Source of the DNA: Marthasterias glacialis
Lineage: Eukaryota > Echinodermata > Asteroidea > Forcipulatida > Asteriidae
Assembly: GCA_911728455.2 (NCBI GenBank)
Contig: OU452227.1
Coordinates: forward strand, 12,805,110 to 12,869,109
DNA length: 64,000 nt
Direction: 5' to 3'
Below the pieces are notes generated by a model. That model saw nothing but the letters and a program-made list of their open reading frames with translations. It did no database searches and was not told the origin of the DNA. Within the stretch, counting starts at the first letter, position 1. Each line of letters opens with the position of its first letter. A program made the position numbers and the translations under genes. Below, one piece after another: positions 46,811 through 58,670 of the stretch.

Positions 46811-48297
46811 AAAATTAATTTAAATTTACATTAAAGGTAACACATAGAATTGTTAAGAATTATATTTCAGTGTTTTTATTTTGCGTGATACATGGAAATG
46901 CAAACCTGTGAAAATTTGGGCTCAATCCGTCGTCTGAGTCAGGAGAAAATAGTGAAAAACTGTGAACACTTTTCAGCATGTAAACACATAATAATTGTCC
47001 TTAATTTCGATTGTTTGAATTTTGGGATCTTCAAATTCTATTTTCTCGACTTTGACCGTATATCAGACAGAATATTTCTATGGAAGATTGCTATACTGAT
47101 CAGTAAGCTTTCCGGCTGATACTAATTTAAAACAAAAAATGATATATAATACCAATTCTGTATTCTACCTTTTATTCTCATTAAAATCTCAAAATGCTGT
47201 ACAGAAATTACAACAAATTACACCCAACCTCGTCCGCAAAGTGTTCGCACTCAGTAGTCAGTGTATAACTTAGTGAGAGATGGATAGTACACACAATCTA
47301 TGGCAAGGAAGGAGGATGTGAAGCCCTTTATTCAGAGCGATAGTTAGGATCTCGAAGTAGGTTGTCAAATTTGATGATCGTGTAATTGCAAGGGTGCCCC
47401 TCTTGCACTGTACTTTTACGTGAATATGACAGATTCATCAGGGTGTCAGAAAGGCCCAGGGATAACACTATGCTTCATGTACCCCTTAAACATTCAAGAT
47501 TCACCGATTAGGGCAACGGCATATGAAAAATTGACCATCCAGATTAATTCAATCAAACAACTGGGGGGTGGGCAGGGACTGTGCTCCCCTAACGCACCAC
47601 GGAATGACAACACAGAATGACGTCAATTTGCTCGATCGGCCACCCACTTTATTATACTTTACCCTCTACAGCACTGCACAATATCAACTGCCGTGTATCG
47701 ACAATCCATTATGATCATTACGCGATTCGGTACCCGAAGGCTCATAGCTGTTGACACTAAAAATGTATCCCCCCTTCCCACAGTAATTTTTCTGACACAC
47801 ACAAGAAATCGATCGGAAAATGGTCCCATTCACCTCTTATGATCCCATCTGAAGTGGCCCTTTCTAGTCATTTTTCTGGAATAGTGTTGTCTGTAGGAAA
47901 TATACCCGGACGGACTGTGCATTACACTCCTACGCAACGCAAACCACTTAGCGGATGTGTTCCCCCATTCAAACCTAAGAACAAATATAACCAGTCTCGG
48001 CAACACTTTAAGTTCCGCCTTCTTCTCCTTCCCTCAAAGCCCCTTTATTTCCTTCCGATTTGTACCAAATCTGTTATTTTCCAAAGGTCGGCTCTTTGCA
48101 TTTGGAAATTGTTGAAACCCGCCATGGCGTAAATTGTCCCCATTACTGACCAGTTATTGTCAGTAAAGACTCTGTGTCACATATGCTGGTTCATTGGATA
48201 CATTTTGCGCATTTTAAGCAGTTCTTGATTTACAACGACCATTTCAAAGCGGTGTCAATATCATCTCACTCCGGAACCTACCCAGGACTGCACAGCA

Positions 48298-48446
48298 TTT
48301 TCGAAACCACGTATGTTAGACTTCGGCTCCGGCTGCGCCACACCGGCCGCACGATTGAAGTCCCGTAACGAAAGTGCACGTACATGTACATTTACTGTCA
48401 GAGCCCAAGCCGGAACCTATAAGCCGAAGCCGCATGGTTTCGAAAA
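48298..48446. mobile_element. Short foldback element with TTTTCGAAACCA ends
   Basis: TTTTCGAAACCACG at 48298 is mirrored by CATGGTTTCGAAAA ending at 48446. Just inside, CTTCGGCTCCGGCT is mirrored by AGCCGGAACC and AAGCCGAAG. About 149 bp, more GC-rich than its surroundings. Confidence 0.7.
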
Positions 48447-49533
48447 GGGCCCATTTTAAATGAGTTGATATTCAGCAAACATATTTCGCTGAGCAGAGTG
48501 AAAGGCACCAGTCTAAATGGTACAACTATCCGTTCTAAAAATAAAACGAAGTCTGTCAGGCATTATACGTTTCAGAAGGTCTGGATAAACTGTTAGTTTA
48601 TCTGTGGATCTTTAGTTTTCGATTCAAGCACGCCTGTAGTAGCGGGAACAAAAAATAATAATTTAGTTGTTCAGCCTCATACATATGCAGAAAACTTCTG
48701 CATTCAGAGACAACTATCAGAGTTTATCCCGCCATCGGACATTCCTTTCTGCTCTTCTAATTGAAGCACTTTCTCTGAAGGTCGGACAGTGCACGTTTTT
48801 TTTATTATCATGAAACGATCGATTTCGCAAATAGTCTGTTGTATTATTATTTTTTTTATAGTTTGCATGGACGCGGTTTCAATTTGTGTCTTTCGTAGCG
48901 TGGTTTATATTGTCTCTGTGTGATGTCGAGGGCTATCTGTGCCAAGAACACATCCCTAAAACAAATAATTGCAGTCACCCAAGATTCTTCATCTCTTCTC
49001 CCAAGCAATTAAGGACCGACTGGAGAGCATTTAAGAAGGGGGACACTAAAGAGAAAGATAGGGAAGACGGAGAAGAAAACTAAGAAAACTCCCGGGGCTT
49101 CGTTTCTTCTCTGAATTTACCTCGGCTGATGATTACGGTTCCTACAGCAAGGCTCGCGGGGTTAAATCTACGAATTGCACTCCCTAGTGAGAACTCTTTG
49201 CCAAGATGCTGAAGTTAGACCACGGGCAAGTGGGGGGGCACTTTTAAAGGGAGGCTACATTTCACCGCTTGATTTTATTGGAGTCAATAATCAACATAAT
49301 ATTTAAATAATAGTATTTCTAAAGGGTTAGTTTTGACATTAAATTGTTTAGTTTCATGTCTTCATTCTTCATCAAACCCACCCAAATTAAAATTTCAATT
49401 TTGGAAAGAAGGACATCGTAATGAACCATTCATGTTTCTGAGATAATAAATATGGAATTATCTGTAAACACTAACTTTTCAACAAGCTTCAGATATTTTA
49501 TCTCGAGCGTGGAGGGTTTTATACAGCTAATTT

Positions 49534-49690
49534 TTAAAGCCCCACAGCTCAACTATGGTAAACTGACTGTAAATGCTTCCATTCTTTGCACAAATCAAGG
49601 TATTTGTAATAAAACCAACCTGTTAAAATGTCAGCTCATTTCGTTTCGACTAGAATTCCGCTTTGATCAGAAATATGTTATATTTATAGA
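49534..49690. mobile_element. TTAA MITE, truncated copy in opposite orientation
   Basis: TTAAAGCCCCACAGCTCAAC, tatggtaaactgactgtaaatgc and then CAAGGTATTTGTAATAAAAC, CTCATTTCGTTTCG are the right half of the family read in reverse. The rest is missing. It lies in globin intron 2. Confidence 0.75.
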
Positions 49691-51258
49691 CGGAATTTAA
49701 AATGACCTTAACCTGACCCGAGGGTCAGTCGCACTTAGGACCAATTTGCCCCGTTCTGGGTCTCGTTTTTATTTCATATCTTCAGAGGGATCAATACGGT
49801 GGGTAATTCTTTGCCGAAGGCTGCGACCTTCGGAATTCTTACACCTCTCTTCAAAAGGAAATTGTTTCAAATTGATCTGCACTTTTTAAAAAAAATAAAT
49901 CCACGCCACTATTTCAACCTCATGAAAAGTGCTTTATGGAAAATTAAATTGTATTTCATCTGGATTTATAAAGGAAAGCTTGAGCGTGCATCAAGCTGGA
50001 GGTGAAGGATAGGGGGAGGAGACTCCTCCCTCACGTACATGGTGTAATCTTGTTATTTTTGTCAAGGTCATACGACCCTTCGATTGAGTTGTAAAATAAA
50101 ACTTGAAACTGCTATGGGAGTCCATGCTGTGTCAGAATGCAAAGGTTAGTTATGGTAGTCCAATGACTAGTTCAAGACTTTGTTATTGAACATCATCTCA
50201 AGACAGACGTAAGTATTGTAAAGTTTTATCCAAATACATCTTTATATGCATACAATATTTTGTTAACCGATTTCCCCCCCCCCAAATATTTTGGCAATGA
50301 TTGACAGCTTTGCAAACTCACACATATATTGGTGAAGAAGGAGTTGAAAACCACCCCTATAGAGACGAGGACAAGACATGGCTAGGTGAAGATGTCGATT
50401 TCGTGCATTTGTTTTCTTAATGTCCCCAGAGAACAACATCCACCTCCTTGTAAGACACAAACCACCAATCATTACACTGAGTAATCTTGAGCGACTTACT
50501 TAACCTCAGTCGGAATTCATCTTCATAACTTCAGTACCCATCATAATATGCAGCAAAAAAAAAAGAAAAAAAGAAGGAACAAGAACACATCCTTCGAGAG
50601 CTCCAAATCGACTGGATATACTCAAAACGATCCATACCCTCGGTCCCCGAATCCCTAAACTCTGTCCGTTCACCCAGAACTGTCATCCCGGGCAGGGCTC
50701 TCTCTCTCTTACCCCCTTTTCCCCAGTCATTCGATGCAGCGTGCCTGTACATTACTTCGCCCGTGGAATTCTTATCCAGTCCTATACCTCTCAGAATGAC
50801 CGTGGGTAATTTTAGACTACCCCTTCACATCAACACTAGAGAGCCAGATTAAAAGAGGGGTCGGTAGCCAGACCAATCATGAGACTGACTGTGAGAGGAA
50901 AATCCCTTCATGTGAGTTTGCATCCCTCCTATGTTCTGAGTTGACGAAAACAATGTTCTCTAACAGTAGACAAAAGGGGATTTTTTTCTAACCTCCTACG
51001 AGAGCCAGACCAATCAAAGCATTGGGTCCACGGCTAACTATTCTGTGGAGGATTTACAACAGCGCATCAATCAGCTTTCTAGATCGAGGGGATTTCTTGG
51101 CTCCCGTAGTGAAGACGACTCTTGCCCTCATGAAAAAGGAGCAAATCATCCTAAAGCCACAAACGATAAGATCAGAGCTCAGAGGTAGTGCAAGAACGTA
51201 AGCAAAAAGTGCGTCTTTGGGGCAATTCCTATATTATAATATGCGTTCTTCGAACCTG

Positions 51259-51640
51259 GGCCCAGTTTTAATAAAGCCGATAAGCAGAAATCACTGCAAG
51301 GACATGTATGTGCTAAGCAAAAAATGAGTGGGGATACCGGGCCCAATTTCATAAAGCCTGTAAGCACCAAAACTTGCTAAGCATAGAACAAACTTGCTTA
51401 TCTGAAACAGGTCACCAGCCGAAATTCCATATAGTTTACATTGTTTGAACTGGTGCCCCACTCATTTTTTGCTTAGCAAAAATATTCACTAAGCAGTATT
51501 TTCTGCTTAGCCCCGGTCGCAACAACTTGTACTGTAATGACATTGTGGCTGGTGCGACCCATTTCTGCTAGGCATCGTGTATTGTCTCTGCTTACTAGGT
51601 ATTTTTGTTCTGGCAGGCTTCATAAATTGGCATCATGACA
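51259..51640. mobile_element. 'GGGCCCA-TTCATAAAGC' MITE cluster
   Basis: Two family starts are seen: GGGCCCAGTTTTAATAAAGC at 51259 and GGGCCCAATTTCATAAAGCC at about 51340. The interior carries TGCTAAGC, ATGAGTGGGG and the inverted CCCCACTCATTTTTTGCTTA. An inverted end GGCTTCATAAATTGG occurs near 51620. The layout suggests one element inserted into another of the same family. Confidence 0.65.
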
Positions 51641-51954
51641 CAGGGCTGTACTTGGGGCTAAGATATCACTAACGTTTGGCGATGGGTTTTCTCCCCATTT
51701 ATATATTGGCCTTATATTGAAATTCGCAAAGCCGTCACGAGATCCAAATGCTTGTCGCAGTTTGAAAAAAACGTACTTTATATTAAAAACCATATTTTTT
51801 TTGTCAGGGAGAATGGCTTTTAGATGAATGGCTTTCAGCTATTGATTTTTTCGGATGCAATTCCAACAGACGAAGCCACAACGCAACCTAGTTCAAACTA
51901 CTGCACATAATGTGAGCCACGAATCTGACCTACATCAAACATAACACTGATGAA

Positions 51955-52160
51955 GTTCACTTGACCGAACAAAAATCAAACTTAACTTAAAACAAGCCAA
52001 ATCAAACCAAACCTAACCGTTAAATAAGCTAACGTATAGAACTAAACATAACAACTCAAACCAAACCAAACCAATTAATTCAAAAGCAAGGCAAACCAAA
52101 TTAAATGCAACAAATTAAACCAAACCAAAACAAACACGATGCAAAACGAACTTAACCGAA
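51955..52160 (+). repeat. AACCAAAC-type low-complexity tract with few Gs
   Basis: About 200 bp of degenerate AAACCAAACC/AACTTAACC units with strong A+C bias on the plus strand (for example CTCAAACCAAACCAAACC). It looks like a decayed minisatellite, next to the tandem array that starts near 52380. Confidence 0.75.
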
Positions 52161-52379
52161 CAGCACCGACATCGAACAGAAAAGCAGAGTAAAGCACATC
52201 AATCAGGACTGCAACATCAACGTCATGTCCGACATTCCAACTCCAGTATCAAACTATTATGCCTACTCAACCTCAGATTGTTTGCTACAGATTGTCTAAC
52301 TCAAGCTCCTCGTTCAAGAAGCCTATACTCTTTTACAACTTACTTATTTTATGTGGGAGGGTCGCAGTCTGACAGATAA

Positions 52380-53470
52380 CGAAAGTTCGTAGTCTCGCGC
52401 ACAGAATATTTCAACTATTTACAACGACGATAGGTGCACGTGGTTTTTCAAAAATAACGTTCGTTGGTCTCACACAGAAACGTTTTAAATTTTTCAGCGT
52501 CAATGTTACTTTATGTAAGCTTATTTCACTTCGTAATGTAGTGCTCATGGTTTGTTCACACTACTAGTACAAGTTCGTTGGCCTCCATATGTTTTCCAAA
52601 TATTGCTACGTCAATGTTACTTCAAGCATATTTATTTCACGTCGTAATGTATGTAGTGGCCATGTTTTTATTTTTTTTAAATTTTTTTTACAAGCTCATT
52701 GGACACACACAAATATTTCAAATATTACAGCGTTAATGTAACTTCATGTAAACTTCACGTAACGCCTTGCTCATGTTTTCCCTCCAAAATACTGGGAGAT
52801 TACACAATACAAATATTTCAGATATTATAGCGTCAGTGTAAACCTTACCTTACATTACACGCACTTATACTCATCATAACTCTTTGAAGGCAATTTAAAG
52901 TTTGTTAGGTAATGGTAACTGATGTGATTATTATGTTACAATGACATCAATAAAATATAGGTAAGCAAACTTTACTTTAAAAAAATGCTGTGTTCATTTT
53001 CCCCCTTCAAAATACTATATAGTTCGTTGGTGTCACACGGAAATATTTTAAATATTACAGCATCAATGTTACTTCATGTAAGCTTATTCCACATCGTAAT
53101 GTTAGTGTTCGTGGTTTTTCAAACCAGTAAAAGTTCGTTAGTCACACACGCAAATTTCTCAAATATTAGAGAGTGAATGAATAGAGAGTGAATATTAGAG
53201 AGCGAGAGTAACTTCATGTAAAATTGACGTAAGGCTGTGACGGTTAAGTTTTATTTTTAATACTACAAGTTGGCGTCGGTCTCACACAAAAAAATAGTTC
53301 AATATTACAGCGTCAATGTACACACCATACCATACCTTTCATGACCATACTCATCACAAATTTCTGAATGGTAACTATAGAGTTGGTATTGTAACGGTAG
53401 ACCTAACTGATGTGTATTGTTATAATGTCAGCATCAACATAATGTAAGCGCAATTATATAATAATATAAA
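52380..53470 (+). repeat. Degenerate tandem array, ~110-bp units with a ~480-bp higher order
   Basis: Units repeat GTTCGTTGG(T/C)(G/C)TC-ACAC, AAATATTTCAAATATTACAG, CGTCAATGTTACTTCATGTA, AGCTTATTTCAC-TCGTAATG, TGCTCATGTTTT. Starts are near 52460, 52573, 52685, 53028, 53134 and 53268. A longer block (CTCATCATAACT, GGTAACTGATGTG, ATTATTATGTTACAATGACA) at 52870-52960 returns changed at 53345-53440, indicating a higher-order period of about 480 bp. Confidence 0.75.
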
Positions 53471-54797
53471 GACAGCTCTCAAACGGAAACGAAAGTATGT
53501 CAACTTTACATAAAGCCATGCTCATGTTTTTGTTTCTGTTTTCAAAAAATACAACAATCTTCAACCCACTCCCAAATGCAACCGTTCAATGGTCCATATG
53601 CAAATAACACACTCAGGTATCGCCAGGGGGGGGGGAAACTGTTCTCACCACAGTAATGTCACATCAATTTCTTTCAGGTCTACATTGATGAAATCTAACC
53701 CGCGCAAATTGTCTTCAATTAACTTCATTATAAGTGCAGCTGTGAAACTTGGTAACATTCTATGAAATGTCATAATGTTTGTGATGTGTGCGGTAGCTGC
53801 TTGTGTAGACATTAGGTTTGACGATGCAGTGAACTATTGTAGTTCAAGATATATATGACGCTACAGTTGGGGTATTTTATAGTTTGTTTTGCCAAAAGGT
53901 AGGAAATGACCTCGCGTGCTAATCATCGCTGAGATTTTTCAAACCCTTGCTCTATGTTCAAACCATAACTCCAGTAAAATCAATTCCTTATGCCCGATTC
54001 ACTATCCTATACGGTTACACGTGAATCAGTAAACAGTTCACGATTCACTAACTACCCGTATTTAAGTAAACAAGTTCCCAGTTCGCCCTTAGCTATTGCT
54101 ATGCTGATACCATAGCTGCTAAATTGTTTAAATTTAGGCTTGTTGTTACACTTTGCATTGTATTTTAGGTAGCAAAAGAAATTGAACATTTTCGAGTAAA
54201 TTCCACTCAAACGGTACCAGATGAGAAGGATGAAGGATGAAGTTGATAAGAATCCAACAAATTTTTAAAAATAATTCCGGCGCAATATTTGGGTACTCTG
54301 AGTAAAATCCTGCTGCTGCTATCATTTTTAAGTTCCACCGTGTGTGTGCAAAAGCAATTAAGAATGCTGGTTTGCAGCTTACCAAAAAGGATGAGATTGG
54401 TTTTTCCCCCTTTCCGCTAGCTCTGTTACAATGGTTGTGAATGGGAGGCAAATCAACTTGAAATGTCCTCTGCATGATAAAGGTTTCTTAAGAAAATATA
54501 CCATGATGTATTTCGTATTGGCAGCGAACATTTTCAAAGGACGGTTTGAGAACTCGTGACTGCTAATGCTATTCCAGTTTCCATTCACCGCTGGCCTGGG
54601 TAAAACCAGGGCAGCCTGGAATCACAGTGTGTCTGTTATCATTAAACATCGCTCCGTATCCCGTCAATAGACCCGCATCGTGCAAACGGATATTGCCTTA
54701 AGCGTTACTCGCACACATAAAACGCAATCCCTGTATATAACCGTTTCACTTTGAAGTGTATAATCCAGAATCGCTTCGAAGACCGCGTATCTCTTCG

Positions 54798-54812
54798 CCC
54801 CCCCCCCCCCCC
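54798..54812 (+). repeat. C15 homopolymer
   Basis: A run of 15 C. Other long G or C runs are at 4564, 4719, 5102, 5455-5468, 8460, 16654-16668 and 23312-23323. Confidence 0.95.
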
Positions 54813-55222
54813 ACAACACGTCGCTGTCAGGGCCAGGGTTTCAATTTGGTGCCACTGGAGTCAAGAACCGCGATTTCTCACAATTGGCCGGCACGTTTAG
54901 CTTCGGTGACCGACCCTGGGTATATGAGATACATTTAATTAACCCATGGGGAAGTTTACTGTGAAATTGCACCAGCGACTACCTTGGATTTATATTGGGT
55001 TTGAACTAACCGTACAGCACCTCGCCAGAGTACTAATAATAGAAACATCTGATCATTATGCGCAAGGTTCTTGCTTACTTGAAGAATTAGTTCCAAGACG
55101 ACAACCGATGCATAGCCATGTTTAATTATTTGAAAGGCACCATCCTAATAACTTTTCCTGCATAAGATTGTCTCAGTCCATGCCTATCTGGTTCCAATTG
55201 GTGTAAGGTCTCGCCGCGCCAT

Positions 55223-55338
55223 TTCCCCCAGCATGCCTTGCGTAATCATGAGAGGGGACGATACGGCACGCTGCTCTTGTGAACGAGGTTGGTCTTGGTT
55301 TTTTTCGTGAGGTTCAACAGTAAAATGGCCGCCATTTT
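55223..55338 (+). promoter_or_regulatory. ZNF143-like and YY1-like sites, possible promoter
   Basis: TTCCCCCAGCATGCCTTGCG (55223-55242) resembles the ZNF143/SBS site, and AAAATGGCCGCCATTTT (55323-55339) is a palindrome containing two YY1-like cores. The 150 bp between is relatively CpG-rich. This is 1.1 kb before globin exon 3. No convincing exon with a donor follows, so the target is unknown. Confidence 0.3.
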
Positions 55339-56375
55339 TAGTACCCTATGAGAGTTATTCCTTTACACAAGTGAAACCAGTTTTAACCGTATCCTAACGC
55401 TAGGGTGTTCGTCCCGGAAAATGTTGCATTTAAACTTCGAACTTAGAGATGCATGTAAAATGATATGAAGCCCCGAAATAAACCCGCAACTTTACGAGGT
55501 CCCTGCTGAGTATTTTACGTCTCTTTAGGGACACGTCAACAAAGGGAAACATTCAGGTTTTAATGTTCCGTGTCCTGACCCGCTTTTGACGGTTTCATGC
55601 TCGATTGTTGGCTCCGTATTATTCCCTTGCACTTTTTGAGATTCATGGAAGCTGTTAAAATGTGCTACATGATTGCATCGTGTGTGAACTCGATGGAGAA
55701 TGTAGAACAATCGCTCAAAATGGGGCCGTTTCCAATACAATCAGACTAGAAATGCGGCTGGAATTGTTATTTTGGTTGAAAGTTGAAAGTCAAATGAATC
55801 AATGCTGTAAAAAATTAGATTAGCTATTAACTAAATAATAAGAACCAGTTTTCTTCACCGAACCGCCTAAGGAATAAATTCAACCCGTCCAAACTGCCCC
55901 ATTCAACCCCCACATTTGGGGGCATTTTTAAGTGCAGTGACATAGCCTAATAGTGATAGATGCGGTGCCTGAAGGAGTATGTGTTGTAACGGTGGCAGTT
56001 AACATATCCATTCTAATTATTTGGTTCACAATCGTCCCGAAATTCCCCCAAAAGACCACTTAGAGGTGACTTATGATCATTGACATTGACATGTCGAAGG
56101 TCAACTTCGTGTGACCTGTACTTTGTCTTAAAATCACATTATTTTGTCTTAAACTCACATTGACTGGTGAGCTGCCAACAGATGTGTGTATAATATGCAA
56201 GTGATACAAAGGATGGGACCAAAAAGAGTTTGTACGTGAACGGAGTGTACAGTGTAGCAATTTGTTTTGGCTTCTTCTTGTCAATGCAACCAACGACTAC
56301 GCCCACGAGAAAGAGGTTGCGTCAAGGCATGCCGTGGCAACTTCCATTTGAAATTGAGAAAGCTTTTTGTTTGGA

Positions 56376-56422
56376 TGTTTGTTTGTTTTTGTTTGTTTGT
56401 TGGTTGGTTGTTTAATTGTTTA
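56376..56422 (+). repeat. (GTTT)n/(GGTT)n simple repeat
   Basis: TTTGTTTG and TTGGTTGG units lie just upstream of the branch site and acceptor of globin exon 3. Confidence 0.85.
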
Positions 56423-56472
56423 TTTTTATTACTAACTTGATCTATTTGTTTCTTTCTCGAATGGGCCCTCAG

Positions 56473-56593
56473 GTGACAATGAAGTGCCAGACGAGGTTAC
56501 GGGCCTGACGAAAGATCAGAAGGATCACATAAGAAAAGCATGGGGTATCGTCTGCACGATGAAGACCAAGTTTGGAGTCGAACTGTTTGTAAA
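56473..56593 (+). CDS. Globin, coding exon 3 (helices A-B)
   Basis: This exon of 121 bp enters in phase 1 (GT completes Ser30) and codes residues 31-69. Acidic DNEVPDEVTG is followed by LTKDQKDHIRKAWGIV, the globin A helix with the conserved tryptophan (Trp53, A12), and FGVELFV, the B helix. It ends GTA AA|GTAAGT in phase 2, exactly the B12.2 intron position conserved across animal globins. The acceptor is TCGAATGGGCCCTCAG with branch site TACTAAC 37-43 bp upstream. The product is a haem protein that binds oxygen and similar ligands. The A helix and spacing resemble neuroglobin/cytoglobin-type invertebrate globins; the exact subfamily cannot be decided here. Confidence 0.9.
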
Positions 56594-57375
56594 GTAAGTT
56601 TATGTTTTCTGCCATGAGAGGAGATACCACAAATAAGTACGGTAGCAGTTTTTATGTCACTCTCAGTGCCATATTTTTGTAAACACATTTCTTTAAAACT
56701 ACGTCATATTACTCTTTGTGACGTCATACTTTCTGCTAAGCACTTAAAGTTGCATACTGATCGCGGTAGTGGGTAACTCTTTGTTCTATTGGTTTGCGTC
56801 CATTTCCTTCTCGTCACCTACGTCACTCAAGCACCGTAAAATTTACATCGTTTACAGAAATACAAATGTAAACGTTACACTAATCCCATAATTAAGAAAG
56901 CACATAGCATGTCTAAGAACTTTAATAACTAATTATTGTTTTGCAAGTGTAAAATGTAATAAAATAAAATAAATATCGAATACCGCATATGTAAAACATT
57001 CTTAGAGCAGTACCGTACAGTACCCGTAAATTTTACGACAATTTGTTTAAAAAAAAGGCTATAAACGTAAAACTACTGGAATTTAGTACAGAGCTTGTTC
57101 TCTATTATTTATCAGTTATTTTGTCGTTACTAGCATGAATTGGCATTCTCACTATAGACTAGCCCAGTGTCATCTCGGTCAGGTACCTGACCCGGACCAT
57201 GACCCACCGCATCCCCACAGTAAGAGTTCCTTTCACGGCGACATCAAATTATCTATTTTTCTTTGCCCGGAACTCTTCCATGGTATACAGTTCTAAGTAA
57301 AAACAACAAAGAACTGAAAGTAATCACATCCAACAGCCATATCCATCACTTGCAATATATTTACAACAAATGTCT

Positions 57376-57740
57376 TTAAAGCCCCAGCTCAACATTGGTA
57401 AGAAGAAAAACATAAATGTTCACAGATTTACATATACCTTACATGGTATAAAGATAATGGTGGTAGAAAACTTTCCTTGAAATATTTCTGCCTGAAGTGT
57501 TATCGTTTTTAATTGATAAATGGAATAAGATCCGAAATTAATTTTTGTCTCAGTGAGACAAACACTCTGCCTATAGGAATGTGTAAAAAAAAATGCTGAA
57601 TGTATTTTTACCATTTTCTCGCAAATGAAACAACGAAATGAGCTGACACTTTCACAGGTTGGTTTTATTACAAATATCTTTATTAGTGCAAACATGGAAG
57701 CATTTACAGTCAATTTACCAATGTTGAGCTGGGGCTTTAA
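57376..57740. mobile_element. TTAA-flanked 365-bp MITE, copy 3 (complete)
   Basis: Starts TTAAAGCCCCAGCTCAACAT and ends ATGTTGAGCTGGGGCTTTAA; the ends are perfect inverted repeats for at least 20 bp, continuing into TGGTAA. A TTAA lies at each border. The interior has no credible gene; a 131-codon minus-strand frame across it also appears, broken, in other copies and shows no transposase motif. Confidence 0.95.
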
Positions 57741-58670
57741 AATCCAACGGTCAGTTATAAAGAGATAAAGAAGTCCCACATCGGATGGCCCGTCAAAAAT
57801 CGATACACTCTGCATGCTCCTGCCTGACTCTATTCAGTTCAATACAATTAAAGTAACATTTATTTCCACATTGACAATCAAAATCCAAAACCCAGTTGTT
57901 ACATTGTTGTTTTTAGATGCCTAAATTGCTAAGCTTGGAAGGGGTGCAACACGGCACAGCATGGCACGGTTGCGATTGCTCGTTTTCGTCAGTTTTTATT
58001 TTCTCGTTATCCACTTATTTTCGTAAACTACGGAGAGCTGCGGTCATCGTCCCTTCTGTCAATCAAATTGGTACCGTACCGTCTGCAGACCTCGACCCCA
58101 GGGGTGTCACTGCTGCGGCTAATTGGCATGACTAACTGCCACATTGCTTGTGGTAGCATCGCCAGCACAAAGAGCGTTTTTATTCCCCTGGAATATCTTC
58201 CGTGAAATCCTGTCCAGGGACCCAAAGCGACTTCCTCTCTCATACCGATATAGACAGGACCATCCTAGATGGATTTTTTTTGTCTCATCAGCTAAATAAT
58301 TTCTAGAAGGCGGCGTTTATATTCGGTGCACTTTCTGCGAACACGATTTAAAATCTGCATTTGGTTTTCCAATTACTGTTTCCTGCTCTCAATTTTCTAG
58401 TAATCTTAGTTACGGGTCCACGTTTTAGTTTTTTTTAACAACGGAAATCAATGGAAGTTTACAGCAGTGAGAGTATGAGGAGCGCTTAGATTGTCGTGTC
58501 TCGAAACGATAGTCGTGTCTCGAAACGAGTGTACAAACTCTATTTTTGTGGGGTTGGATGATGAGTGTCATCTTAGGAAATAGGGACGCGGTAAAACTTC
58601 TACAAGTGGTACGCTTTCTCTCTTTGAATCAAAATAAGGTACATCGTCTGTAATGGTGTAGTAACTCCCT

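Larger units (their letters stand above)
34985..56472 (+). other. Globin intron 2 (21.5 kb)
   Basis: A long repeat-containing intron between exons 2 and 3. It holds the TTTA repeat, TTAA-MITE copies at 38288 and 49534, hairpins at 42992 and 48298, SINE pieces (35235, 43341), the 51259 MITE, the 52380 tandem array and two possible alternative-promoter regions (40206-40575, 55223-55338). The frame of 146 codons at 35483 starts with GTG, has no splice context and no known motif. In 36220-38280, 39230-40200, 40620-42960, 43420-45900, 46050-46700, 47250-48290 and 49700-51240 I see no supportable feature beyond AT-rich sequence. A consensus branch site TACTAAC lies at 56430-56436, before the exon 3 acceptor. 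Confidence 0.55.

Noticed and set aside
22102-56593. Direct splicing of exon 22102-22118 to exon 56473
   Set aside because: Phase 2 into a phase-1 acceptor creates an immediate TGA stop; an intermediate exon is required.
57420-57815. 131-codon minus-strand open frame
   Set aside because: It lies across a TTAA MITE; equivalent frames in other copies (19208, 38333) are broken, and no protein motif is visible.
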